Shown: positions 9,007 through 18,015 of the stretch, in pieces | Position numbering within the stretch: the stretch's first letter is position 1 | Layout: every line of letters starts with the position of its first letter | Notes under the pieces: model-generated | What the model was told of the DNA's origin: nothing | What the model saw: only the letters and a program-made list of their open reading frames with translations | Databases searched by the model: none | Program-made: the position numbers and the translations under genes | NCBI GenBank assembly: GCA_020073185.1 | Contig: JAIQFT010000004.1 | Coordinates: 1-64,000 of the forward strand | From: Terriglobia bacterium | GTDB taxonomy: Bacteria > Acidobacteriota > Terriglobia > Terriglobales > Acidobacteriaceae | Length of the DNA: 64,000 nucleotides | Direction of reading: 5' to 3'

Positions 9007-10866
9007 TCATTTCGTCTCGCTCGCCGATTCGGCCGCCACCTTGGGCGACTCCAAGTCCACGAACTGCAAATCATACAACCTGCGGTAGGTTCCGAGGCGC
9101 GTCATCAAGTCGTCGTGCGAGCCGACATCGCTGATGGTTCCATTTTCGAGCACCACGATGCGGTCGGCGCGGCGTACGGTGGAAAGCCGGTGGGCGATGA
9201 CGACGGTGGTGCGGCCGGCCATCAGGTTCTGCAGCGCCGACGCAACCAAGGCCTCGCTTTCGGTGTCGAGCGCCGAGGTGGCCTCGTCGAGAATCAGGAT
9301 CGGCGCGTTCTTCAGCAGGGCGCGCGCAATCGCAATGCGCTGGCGCTCGCCGCCGGAAAGCCGCACCCCGCGCTCGCCGATGATGGTGCTGTAGCCGTCC
9401 GGCAGTTCGCTGATGAAGGCGTTGGCCAGCGCCGCTTCCGCCGCCGCCTTGACCACGGCCAGCGGCACGTTAGGCTGGCCGTAGGCAATGTTATTGCGCA
9501 CGGTGTCGTTGAACAGGATGGTGTCCTGGGTAACGATGCCGATCTGCGCCCGCAGCGACGCCAAGCTGAGCTCGCGCACGTCGCGGCCATCAATGGACAG
9601 ACGGCCGCCGCTCACGTCGAAAAAGCGCGGGACCAGGTGCACCATGGTGGTCTTGCCGGCGCCGCTGGAGCCGACGATGGCGACGACTTCGCCGGCTTTG
9701 ACCTCGAGATGAATGTCCTGCAACACCGGACGCGGCGTGCCGTCGCCGTTTTCGTAGGCAAAGCTGACGTGCTCGAAGCGAATGGCATCGTGGAATTTCG
9801 GCAACTGCACCGGTTTAGGCTGCTCCTTGACGTCGTCCTCCGCGTCCATGAAGCTGAAGATCGCCGACGACGCCCCGATCGCCTGCTGGAAATTGTTGTA
9901 GAAAAGCGCGAACTTGCGCACCGGGTCATACAGCTTGAACACGGCGACGATGAAGGCCAGGAAGGTGCCGGCCGTGAACGCGCCAGTCTTGATGCGGTCG
10001 CGGCCCATCAGCAGCAGGAGCGCGATGGCGATGGCGCCGATGGCGTCCATCAAGGGCGAGCTGAGCGCGGCGGCGCGCACCGAGCGCAGGTTGGCGCGGA
10101 ACAGGCGCTTGGCGGCGCCGCGGAAGCGGACCGCCTCCCATAACTCCATGCCAAAAGCCTTGACGATGCGGTTGCCGGTAATGGTCTCGTGCAGGATGTT
10201 GTGGATCTCGGCCAGCTTGTCTTGCCCGCGGCGCGTGGTGCGCCGCACGCGCCGCCCGATGCGATGCATCGACACGGCAATAAACGGTATGAACAGCAGC
10301 AGCACCCACGCCAGCTTCCCGCCCAGCAGGACGACCACAAACGCGGTGAAGATCAGGGCGAAGAACTGTTGCAGGAATTCCGCCAGCACCGCCGACATGG
10401 CCATCTGCACGCGCTCGATGTCGTTGATGAGGGTGGAGAGCAGCGTGCCCGTCGCGTGCTTGTGGAAGAAAGCCACCGAGCGGCGCAGGACGGCATTGTA
10501 GAGGTCGTCACGCAGGTCGGTGATTAGCCCGAACCCGGCGTAGTTCACCAGGTAGGTGCCGGCATAATCGAACAGCCCCTTGGCAACGGTGGAGGCGACG
10601 AGCGCGAAGGCCACGATCGTCCACGCGTTGTGGAAATGCTCGGGAACAAGTTGCTGGAGGTAAATTGACCGGTGTGACCACGGAATGGTAAAGAGCAAAA
10701 GGTTGCTCGACTGCGACGCCGGATGCAGCACCCGGTCGAAAATCGGCCCAACGAGCAGCACCCGGAAGGCGTCCAGCAGTCCCACCAGCGCCAGCAGCAC
10801 CACGGCGGCGAGCAGTTGCAGGGCGTAGGGGCGGATGTAGCGCACCAGGCGCCAGGCGTGACGCAT
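9007..10866 (-). CDS. ABC exporter of the MsbA (lipid flippase) type
   Basis: A 619-residue half-transporter with an N-terminal six-helix transmembrane domain (about residues 15-310) fused to a nucleotide-binding domain. The ATPase shows Walker A GSSGAGKTT, the LSGGERQRIAIARALL signature, Walker B ILILDEATSALD and the H-loop VIAHRLSTV. This domain order and length are those of MsbA/lipid-A export and related multidrug exporters; the LPS-transport genes nearby (14877-17891) favour a lipid flippase, but the substrate cannot be read from sequence. Confidence 0.88.
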   Translation of the reverse strand: MRHAWRLVRYIRPYALQLLAAVVLLALVGLLDAFRVLLVGPIFDRVLHPASQSSNLLLFTIPWSHRSIYLQQLVPEHFHNAWTIVAFALVASTVAKGLFDYAGTYLVNYAGFGLITDLRDDLYNAVLRRSVAFFHKHATGTLLSTLINDIERVQMAMSAVLAEFLQQFFALIFTAFVVVLLGGKLAWVLLLFIPFIAVSMHRIGRRVRRTTRRGQDKLAEIHNILHETITGNRIVKAFGMELWEAVRFRGAAKRLFRANLRSVRAAALSSPLMDAIGAIAIALLLLMGRDRIKTGAFTAGTFLAFIVAVFKLYDPVRKFALFYNNFQQAIGASSAIFSFMDAEDDVKEQPKPVQLPKFHDAIRFEHVSFAYENGDGTPRPVLQDIHLEVKAGEVVAIVGSSGAGKTTMVHLVPRFFDVSGGRLSIDGRDVRELSLASLRAQIGIVTQDTILFNDTVRNNIAYGQPNVPLAVVKAAAEAALANAFISELPDGYSTIIGERGVRLSGGERQRIAIARALLKNAPILILDEATSALDTESEALVASALQNLMAGRTTVVIAHRLSTVRRADRIVVLENGTISDVGSHDDLMTRLGTYRRLYDLQFVDLESPKVAAESASETK

Positions 10867-11000
10867 CAGCGCACCGCCCCGCGCGGCCGAGAAGTTGCTG
10901 CGCTGGTCGAGGTTATGGCCGGGAAAGGCAACATGCCTATTCTAAAGGAAATTGCCGAATTGCCGAATTTGAGAATTGCCGAATTGTTGCGGTGGGCTCG
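10867..11000. repeat. Intergenic spacer with tandem ATTGCCGA words
   Basis: Between rapZ and the exporter gene, around 10948-10988, the word ATTGCCGAAT or a close variant is repeated about four times in the same orientation. No gene or terminator is seen here. It belongs to the same style of word-repeat spacers seen elsewhere in the chromosomal part. Confidence 0.5.
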
Positions 11001-11933
11001 TCATCGCGGGGAATCGCGATGGATGATCTTGACCTGGTACCCGCCCTTGCGCAGACGCTTGCCGACGTCCTCGGCGATCATCACCGAGCGATGTTGTCCG
11101 CCTGTGCAGCCGAAGCCGATGGTCAGATAGCTCTTGCCTTCCTTTACGTAGTGCGGCAGCAGGTATACCAGCAAATCTGAAATGCGGTTGATGAACTCCT
11201 GCGTCTGCGGGAACGAGCGGATGAACTTCGCCACCTTGGGATGACGCCCGGTATAAGGCCGGAACTCGGGCACGAAATGCGGGTTGGGCAGGAAGCGGAC
11301 GTCAAACAGCAGGTCGGCATCGTAGGGGACGCCGTGGCCATATCCGAAGCAGACACACGACACCAGAATATTCTTCTCGGAGCGCTCGCGCTGGAAGCGA
11401 CGCATGATGTGGTCGCGCAGCTCGTGCACATTAAACTTCGTGGTGTCCAAGATCACGTCGGCGACCGCGGAAATGGGGCGCAGGCGGCGCCGCTCGGCGG
11501 CGATCGAGGACTTCACCGGGGCCGAAATGCCGAGCGGATGGGGCCGGCGGGTCTCGCTGAAGCGCCGCAGTAGCGCCTCGTCGCTGGCCTCGAGGAACAA
11601 TACGGTGGTGTGCAGCAGGCGCTTGATCTGCTTCAGCACGCCGGGCAGGCGCTCGAGTTGGGCGCCTTCGCGCACGTCCATAACCAACGCCGTGCGCTCG
11701 ACATCCGAGGAGCGTGCCAGTTCGGCAAAGCGCGGCAGCAGTTCCATCGGCAGGTTGTCCACGGCGTAGTAGCCGAGGTCTTCGAAGACCTTGAGCACCG
11801 AGGCCTTGCCCGAGCCGCTCATGCCGGTGATGATCACCAACTCCGGCCGGCGGTCAGCATCGCGCACACCCAAGGCCTTGCGATGCAGATTGGTGCGGCG
11901 TACGCGACCGTTGCTGGCGCGGGTAACGGGCAT
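11001..11933 (-). CDS. rapZ: RNase adapter / nucleotide-binding protein RapZ (YvcJ family)
   Basis: RapZ-family proteins bind nucleotides and, in enterobacteria, target the GlmZ small RNA to RNase E; in other phyla the role is less clear. The N-terminal P-loop is GMSGSGKASVL (an Ala where Thr is common) at about residues 37-47, followed by DLGYYAVDNLP, and the C-terminal domain has the IGFGCTGGQHRSV signature near the end. The neighbouring hpf and rpoN genes are the usual companions of rapZ in bacterial rpoN clusters. 310 residues with a basic N-terminal extension of about 30 residues. Confidence 0.94.
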   Translation of the reverse strand: MPVTRASNGRVRRTNLHRKALGVRDADRRPELVIITGMSGSGKASVLKVFEDLGYYAVDNLPMELLPRFAELARSSDVERTALVMDVREGAQLERLPGVLKQIKRLLHTTVLFLEASDEALLRRFSETRRPHPLGISAPVKSSIAAERRRLRPISAVADVILDTTKFNVHELRDHIMRRFQRERSEKNILVSCVCFGYGHGVPYDADLLFDVRFLPNPHFVPEFRPYTGRHPKVAKFIRSFPQTQEFINRISDLLVYLLPHYVKEGKSYLTIGFGCTGGQHRSVMIAEDVGKRLRKGGYQVKIIHRDSPR

Positions 11934-12074
11934 AGTTGAATCGTAACGTCAGTAGCTCAGTTTGTCAGCATGTCAGTTTGCCAGGCTTCGCTCGGTCTGT
12001 CAGTATCGGTCATTCAGTCGCTCGGTCGTTGGCCTGCCAGTATTTACGCGGCCGACGGACCGATACAGTCATGC

Positions 12075-12099
12075 AAAAGGGGCACATCGGCTGTGCCCC
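12075..12099 (-). terminator. Intrinsic terminator downstream of hpf
   Basis: A perfect 8-bp stem (GGGGCACA at 12079-12086 against TGTGCCCC at 12092-12099, loop of 5) is followed on the minus strand by four T (12075-12078). It lies 42 bp past the hpf stop and separates rpoN-hpf transcription from rapZ. Confidence 0.75.
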
Positions 12100-12140
12100 T
12101 CTCCAACCAGACAATTGAATCCAGAAACTGAGAACCGGTT

Positions 12141-12743
12141 TTACGGCGCTTCGATCAACTCCATCTTCCCGTCTTTGGTGCGGTGCAGGACTTTGACTTT
12201 GCCCTGCTTATCGCGGAAGACGAACACGTCGCGATCGCGGAATTCGGCTTCCTTGACGGCCTCCTCCACTGTCATTGGGTGCAGCGCGACGGCATCGCTG
12301 GACGGCACCACGTGCGCCTCCAGCGAGCGCGACGCGGCGGGGTAGGCGTGCACCACCACGGGAACCGCAGAGGTAACGCTGGCGCCCACTGCCATGCGGT
12401 ACTTCTCCACCTGCACTTCCGCCGCGCTGGCAGGCTGCTTTTTGCGGGCCTTCTGCTTAATGGAGCGCCAGCGGGTGCGGTGCTTGATCGCCTGCCGCTC
12501 GATGCGCTCCAGCGCCTCGCCGACGGCGGCGATCATGTCGCCCGCTTCGGCCAGGCCGACAATCGGGTGGCTGCGCACCGTCACTGTGATCTCGGCCTTG
12601 CAGCGTCGCTTCTCCACTGCCAGGATCACCTTCGATTCAAAATTTTCGCCCAGGATTTTGATCAGCTTTGCGAGCCCGCGTTCGACCTGCTTGCGGTCTT
12701 TGGGAGTGATTTCGTACTGCCTGCCGGTGTATTCCACGTTCAT
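12141..12743 (-). CDS. hpf: Ribosome hibernation promoting factor, long form
   Basis: Binds the 30S decoding region and dimerises ribosomes into inactive 100S particles in stationary phase. The N-terminal S30AE domain starts MNVEYTGRQYEITPKDR and runs to about residue 100; the C-terminal dimerisation domain (about residues 145-200) ends with FVFRDKQGKVKVLHRTKDGKMELIEAP, typical of the long form. 200 residues. It follows rpoN on the same strand, the classic rpoN-hpf pair, and its transcription ends at the hairpin at 12075-12099. Confidence 0.94.
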   Translation of the reverse strand: MNVEYTGRQYEITPKDRKQVERGLAKLIKILGENFESKVILAVEKRRCKAEITVTVRSHPIVGLAEAGDMIAAVGEALERIERQAIKHRTRWRSIKQKARKKQPASAAEVQVEKYRMAVGASVTSAVPVVVHAYPAASRSLEAHVVPSSDAVALHPMTVEEAVKEAEFRDRDVFVFRDKQGKVKVLHRTKDGKMELIEAP

Positions 12744-12906
12744 CGAACGCCCCCTTTTTTGCCAGGATGCCCGCCGTCCGTGTCCCGAACGTCCCGGAGA
12801 CCATCCTAGTGCGTTCCCATACGGAAACCGCGCGTCTCAAATCTGCCCACGCGGTTGATCCCCGGCCCTGGCCGGGAAAACCTTGCGCACCGCGGCGACT
12901 ACGACG

Positions 12907-14739
12907 TCAGTTTTTCACTCTGCGTTGGTGGGTGCTCGGGATGTGCATATCCTCCCGGTACTTCGCGACCGTGCGGCGAGTGACCTGGATGCCCTGCGAC
13001 TGGAGGATGCGGGTGATCTGCTCGTCGGTCAACGGCCTGGTGGGATCTTCTTCCTCGATCAGCTTCTTGACGCGCCGCTTCAGGATCAGCAACGAAGTGC
13101 TGCCGCCCTCGGGCCCGTTTACGCTTTCGCTGAAGAAGTAGCGGAGTTCGAATACGCCCTGCGGAGTATGCGCGTACTTGTTGGCCACGGCGCGGCTGAC
13201 CGTGGAAGGATGCACGCCGATCTCTTCCGCCACTTCCTTGATCATCATCGGCTTCAAGTGGTCGATGCCGTGGTCCAGGAAATCCCTTTGCCGTCCAAGA
13301 ATCGCATAGCAGACCTTCAAGATAGTCTGCTTGCGCTGCTCGATGTTCTTGATCAACTGGATGGCGGACTTATACCGCTCTTTCACGTAGTTGCGAACAT
13401 CTTTTTCCGCCGTCTCGCGGCTCAGCAGCTTCTTGTAGGTGGTGTTGAGGCGCAATTGCGGGACATCGTCGTCGTTGAGGACGGCGAGGTATTCGTCGCC
13501 ATGCTTGATGAAGGCCACGTCGGGCTCGATCAGCCGCGCCTCGACCTTGTTGTACCTGAGCCCGGGACGCGGATCGAGGGTCTTCACCAGGTCCAGGGCC
13601 GCCTGCACCGCCTCCACCGGACGCCCGATGGCCTTGGCGATCTCTTTCAACTGCTTGTTCTGCACCGCCCGCAAGTGGTCGCTGATGATGGCGATCGCAT
13701 CCGCCAAGGCTGCGCCGGTTCCGTTGCCATTGGCGCCCTGGGCTTTATGTGTATGCTGCAGGAACTGCAACTGCGCCAGGAGGCATTCGCGAAGATCACG
13801 CGCCGCCACGCCCACGGGGTCCATCTGCCGTACCAGCAGCAGTGCTTCTTGCAGATCGTCGCTGGTAAACAGCGGTTTGACTCCCGAAGATGGCACCAGT
13901 TGCGGCCCGCGCTCCCGAGCGTGTTCTTGAACCGCCGCCGGCATCTCCGGCTGTGCCGCAGGCGGCAGAGCGACCTCGGAGGTTCCCAGGTCCCCCACCG
14001 GCTCGGCAATCGCGACCGACCCTTCTGGCTCCGCCGCCGCCCGCGCTGCTTCTTCCCTCAGGTCGGGCATCTGACCCAGAATGTCGTCCACGGCATCGAA
14101 GTTTGCCGTTTGCCCGTCAACGTGGTTGAGCAGCGCCTCAACTTCACCTGGCGTCTCTGGCTCAGGTCCGGGCTCAGCCGCCACTTCCGGACGAACACCG
14201 CTGACCGGGGGATACGCAGCCGCCATCAGCTCTTCGTCGCTGGCGGTAAGATAGCCGTCTTCGCTCAGGTTGCCAATGATCAGTTCGGCCGCCTCGCGCA
14301 CTCCCGGCGAAACGCTCATTGCGCCCAGTTGCCACATCAGGTGGTCGGTAAGCGTGCTCGCCTTGCTGAGGAAGTTCTCGAAGGAAGGCTTTTCCACCGT
14401 CTCGGCTTCCGGGCTGCGGTACCCGGGGTCGAGGTAGTCCTGAAAGAACGAACCGAAATCGATTTCGTCGAACGGGTCCTTGGCGTCCGGGGCGGCGGCG
14501 GGATCGGCTTCCACATTCGCCAGCCGCTCACGCTCCTCTTCCTTGCCGGCGACTTCGTCCAGCAGCGGAACGGTGCCGTCTAACTCCTCCAAGACGGGGT
14601 TTTCCACCATCTCGGCGTTAATCATGTCCTTCAGCTCAATCCGGTTCAACGCCAGAACGCTGACCATCTGCACCAGACCTGGTGTCAGAATCTGCTTCTG
14701 CGTGACTTTCAGGTGGAGCCGCGGTGAAAGCAATGCCAT
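12907..14739 (-). CDS. rpoN: RNA polymerase sigma-54 factor
   Basis: Sigma-54 directs polymerase to -24/-12 promoters and needs an AAA+ activator. Region I at the N-terminus (RLHLKVTQKQILTPGLVQMV) is glutamine/leucine rich as expected; the C-terminal part has the helix-turn-helix (HPSTVSRAVANKY) and the RpoN box (RRTVAKYRE). At 610 residues it is about 120 longer than usual. The extra length is an acidic and Pro/Ala-rich insert at about residues 60-290 between region I and the core-binding domain. It is followed by hpf 164 bp downstream. Confidence 0.95.
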   Translation of the reverse strand: MALLSPRLHLKVTQKQILTPGLVQMVSVLALNRIELKDMINAEMVENPVLEELDGTVPLLDEVAGKEEERERLANVEADPAAAPDAKDPFDEIDFGSFFQDYLDPGYRSPEAETVEKPSFENFLSKASTLTDHLMWQLGAMSVSPGVREAAELIIGNLSEDGYLTASDEELMAAAYPPVSGVRPEVAAEPGPEPETPGEVEALLNHVDGQTANFDAVDDILGQMPDLREEAARAAAEPEGSVAIAEPVGDLGTSEVALPPAAQPEMPAAVQEHARERGPQLVPSSGVKPLFTSDDLQEALLLVRQMDPVGVAARDLRECLLAQLQFLQHTHKAQGANGNGTGAALADAIAIISDHLRAVQNKQLKEIAKAIGRPVEAVQAALDLVKTLDPRPGLRYNKVEARLIEPDVAFIKHGDEYLAVLNDDDVPQLRLNTTYKKLLSRETAEKDVRNYVKERYKSAIQLIKNIEQRKQTILKVCYAILGRQRDFLDHGIDHLKPMMIKEVAEEIGVHPSTVSRAVANKYAHTPQGVFELRYFFSESVNGPEGGSTSLLILKRRVKKLIEEEDPTRPLTDEQITRILQSQGIQVTRRTVAKYREDMHIPSTHQRRVKN

Positions 14740-14876
14740 GGATGCCTTACAAACACTTAGCGATTTGGTGATTGAACTGCATCAACCAATCGGCAAATCG
14801 CTAAATCAGCGAATCACTATCCGAAGTGTCTCTCCGAACTCGCCCCAAAAGCAAGTTACTGGTGTGCAAAAACGCA

Positions 14877-15605
14877 CTAAACCAAAGAGAAACTCTCCCC
14901 CAAGTAAACGCGCTTGACTTCCGGGTCGTTGCCGAGCTGTGCCGGAGTGCCCGCGCGGAAGATGCGGCCTTCGTTAATGATGTACGCCCGGTCCGTAACG
15001 GACAACGTCTCGCGCACGTTATGGTCGGTGATCAGCACCCCGATGCCGCTCGCCTTAAGGTCGGAAATGATCTTCTGCAAGTCCAACACGGCGATCGGGT
15101 CAATTCCTGAAAAGGGCTCGTCCAAGAGAATAAATCGCGGCTGGATGCATAGCGCCCGAGCAATCTCCACCCGGCGCCGCTCGCCGCCGGAGAGCGCGTA
15201 CCCGCGGTTCTTGCGGATGACCCCCAAGCCCAACTGGCCGATCAGCCTTTCCATCCGCTCGCGGCGCTCGTGCCAGGATAGCGGCTGCGCTTCCAGCACC
15301 GCCAGGATGTTTTCCTCGACCGTCAACTTGCGGAAAACCGACGGCTCCTGCGGCAGGTAGCTGATGCCGAAGTTCCTTGCCCGCAAGTACATAGGCGTGG
15401 AGGTGATGTCCTGGCCGTCAAAGGTCACTTTGCCGGAATCGGGAGGCGCGAGGCCCACGATCATGTAAAACGTGGTCGTCTTGCCGGCGCCGTTGGGTCC
15501 CAGCAAACCTACGACTTCTCCCTGCTTGACTTGGAGGCTGACAGCATTTACGACCCGACGCCCGCGATAAGATTTGCCAATTTCGTCTGTCGCCAGGGTC
15601 TGCAT
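14877..15605 (-). CDS. lptB: LPS export ABC transporter ATP-binding protein
   Basis: Powers extraction of lipopolysaccharide from the inner membrane with LptFG. Walker [10 protein letters not shown], the Q-loop region [16 protein letters not shown] typical of LptB, signature [15 protein letters not shown], Walker [17 protein letters not shown] and H-loop [10 protein letters not shown] are all present in 242 residues. It starts one base after the stop of the LptC/LptA-like gene at 15606, so the two are translationally linked. Confidence 0.95.
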   Translation of the reverse strand: MQTLATDEIGKSYRGRRVVNAVSLQVKQGEVVGLLGPNGAGKTTTFYMIVGLAPPDSGKVTFDGQDITSTPMYLRARNFGISYLPQEPSVFRKLTVEENILAVLEAQPLSWHERRERMERLIGQLGLGVIRKNRGYALSGGERRRVEIARALCIQPRFILLDEPFSGIDPIAVLDLQKIISDLKASGIGVLITDHNVRETLSVTDRAYIINEGRIFRAGTPAQLGNDPEVKRVYLGESFSLV

Positions 15606-17891
15606 CTACTTGGCTACCCGCGTTTGGGTTACGGTCGGGGAGGCGGTGTTGGCTTCAACCACGACCCTATCATCGCGATTATAGAAAGTCAACGAAGCGC
15701 CGGTAATCTTGCCCCGTTCGGCATCAAAAATGCTGGGCGACCCGCCGGTCAGCACGAATTTGCCCTCAGACCCCGTATATACAAGCCTTTCGCCGGTCGC
15801 CCGCCGGTTCGGCTCCTGGATGTTCACATGGCCATCCGCCACAATCCTGTCAATTTGACTTGGCCCCGGCTGCCCGGCTGAACTGGCGCTTTGGCCCCTG
15901 GCTTGCAGATATACGTCCGCCTTGTCCGCGGTTAGCGTCGTGTCCGCACCGCGCACCACCACCCCACCCTCAAAGCTCCCTCGGCGTTCGCCATCCAGGT
16001 AGGTCAGCAGCGCTGAACGCACGCTCACCGGGGTCAGTTTTCCCTTTTGGTCCCGCTGGACAAACGTTGTCGTCACGGCGCCCGCGGCATTGCTCGTCAA
16101 GGACCTCGCCACCAGCTTGCGTGCATCGCGGTTGAACTCAATCACCGGCGCCCCCACGATGCTTGACCCCTGCCACAGCCTCGCGCCACCGGAATACACC
16201 GCCGTGCCGCCGCCGCGCACCGCGCGCATGGTCGGGGCGGTGACGTGGACAGGATCCCCCGACGCCAGCAGCGCCCCGCCGGCCTGCGGTTTCAATTCGC
16301 TGTACGTGCTCTTGACGTCGCCATTGGCCATTACATCGCCACTGCGGCGATCCAGGCGGATGGTCTCCGCTGTGGTGGTCAACCCGCCATCCACCACGCG
16401 CGGCGAACCAGTCAGCGTCAGCGCCTCTTCGCCGGGCGCGTAGCGCGCATGATCGGCCCACGCGGCGCGGTCATTGCTATTTCCGCCCGGCGGCGCCGGT
16501 TCCGAATAGTGAAATTGCCCATCCTGGAAAATGGTGGCGATTCCGCCCGCGGCATTGAACGTAACGTCCAGCCGGTCGCTGGTGCTGGTCTTCCGCGGCT
16601 GACCTGGCGCCAACGACACCACCTTGGCCTCTGGCGCTCCCGTCAGATGATCAATCCGGTTCTGCCGGTTGAAACGCGCCTCAAATCGTCCGGCGGTCGC
16701 CACCGTCTGTGCCGCGTCCTGCCCCAATGCTCCCGGCAGCGGCAGCACGGTGACCTGGGCCGGCCCACCGGTTACCGCCTGCTGCAGCGTCCGCCCGCTC
16801 TGGATCAGGAAATCGATGGTCGTCGCCGCGATTTCCACCGGATGAGCCGATCTTCCAGGGCGCGGCGGTTGCAGCAGTTTCACTCCCTCGCTCGCTACCA
16901 CCTTGTCCGCCAGGTTCCGCGCCGCGAAGCTGACTGTTACCTTGCCCGCTGTTCCCTGCAGCGGATGCTCGCCGGCGGTATTCAGCGCCACGCCGCCGCT
17001 GAAAGCGGCCGTTCGCAGAGCGTTCTTTTCCGTAATCCAGGCTTCCGCCCGCGCCGAGCGTACTTCGGTCGCACTCTGCCCCGTGGTTTGCGCGCGCACG
17101 TCACCGTTGGCAGCGATGTGCGCGATGGTGTTGTCGTCCCGCAGGTACACCGTAAGTTCGTTCGACACCAAGCTGTCCGCGTCACGCGTGATACGAACGC
17201 CCTGCAGCACCGCCCGGTTCGGGCCCTTGGTGATCACACCGTGCTGCGCCGTGATGTTGGTCGCGCTGGGGTCGGTGGAATGGACCTGGATGTTGGAAGC
17301 GAGGGTCAGCGTCGCGCCCGTCGAGTCGTATACCGCGCCCAAGGCGGACCCGTTCGCCTGCGGCACGCGAAACTCGATGAGCTCCCTGGTGCCGGCCAGC
17401 CCGGTCTTGGCGTTGAACATCAGCCCGCTGGTCTTGAGATGGATGGGGTTCTTCAACTCCGCCGGCGCCGCCTGGTCGGGGTTGAGCGGCCCTTCGGCAT
17501 TGCCCTCCAGGTCAATGCGTACCTCGCCTTTTGCGGTGACGTCGCCGGTGCGCGGGTCATACTCGAAATCCGCGCCGTAGATCTGATCGTAGCGGTTCGA
17601 CTGCCGCCCGTACACAATGATGGTAACGTCCCGCAACTCCGCCTTGCCGCTCTCCTTGTACTGCACCGCCCGCGCCGCGTGCACCGTGAACAAGGTGCGC
17701 CCGCCTTCCGACTTGGAAAACGTGAACCCCTGCGTGCTCTGCTGGATGTTGACCCCAAGCTGTTGCGGAACTTCCTTGATGGCGCGCCGCATCCGCATCC
17801 GGCCGTAGAAATAAAATCCCGCGACCACGACGGCAAGCACGATGGTCGCGGTCGCAAACCACACCCTCAGCCGGGAAATATTGACGGGCAT
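15606..17891 (-). CDS. LptC-LptA (OstA) type LPS transport protein, fused form
   Basis: A 761-residue protein with one N-terminal transmembrane helix (about residues 8-30) followed by an LptC-like beta-jellyroll domain (FTFSKSEGGRTLFTVHAARAVQY, about 50-250) and a long series of OstA/LptA-type beta repeats (for example ANGDVKSTYSELK, ADGHVNIQEPNRRATGERLVY). LptC anchors and LptA bridges LPS across the periplasm; here both seem to be in one inner-membrane-anchored chain. LptC and LptA are normally separate proteins of about 190 residues each. Gene order with lptB supports the call. Confidence 0.85.
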   Translation of the reverse strand: MPVNISRLRVWFATATIVLAVVVAGFYFYGRMRMRRAIKEVPQQLGVNIQQSTQGFTFSKSEGGRTLFTVHAARAVQYKESGKAELRDVTIIVYGRQSNRYDQIYGADFEYDPRTGDVTAKGEVRIDLEGNAEGPLNPDQAAPAELKNPIHLKTSGLMFNAKTGLAGTRELIEFRVPQANGSALGAVYDSTGATLTLASNIQVHSTDPSATNITAQHGVITKGPNRAVLQGVRITRDADSLVSNELTVYLRDDNTIAHIAANGDVRAQTTGQSATEVRSARAEAWITEKNALRTAAFSGGVALNTAGEHPLQGTAGKVTVSFAARNLADKVVASEGVKLLQPPRPGRSAHPVEIAATTIDFLIQSGRTLQQAVTGGPAQVTVLPLPGALGQDAAQTVATAGRFEARFNRQNRIDHLTGAPEAKVVSLAPGQPRKTSTSDRLDVTFNAAGGIATIFQDGQFHYSEPAPPGGNSNDRAAWADHARYAPGEEALTLTGSPRVVDGGLTTTAETIRLDRRSGDVMANGDVKSTYSELKPQAGGALLASGDPVHVTAPTMRAVRGGGTAVYSGGARLWQGSSIVGAPVIEFNRDARKLVARSLTSNAAGAVTTTFVQRDQKGKLTPVSVRSALLTYLDGERRGSFEGGVVVRGADTTLTADKADVYLQARGQSASSAGQPGPSQIDRIVADGHVNIQEPNRRATGERLVYTGSEGKFVLTGGSPSIFDAERGKITGASLTFYNRDDRVVVEANTASPTVTQTRVAK

Positions 17892-18015
17892 TGCTTTTGA
17901 TTGTATCGCGAGCAGAAGTCAGTCCCGGTTCGCGAGTCCCCAGCATCGAACCATGCCGCGACTCGGGGTTCGGGACGATTCCCTGCTATTCTGTCTGACG
18001 CAGAATCTAAGAAAC

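Noticed and set aside
12883-14583. 566-residue open frame on the plus strand
   Set aside because: Antisense to rpoN, which has full sigma-54 motifs.
16245-17900. 551-residue open frame on the plus strand
   Set aside because: Antisense to the LptC/LptA-like gene; Arg/His-rich shadow.
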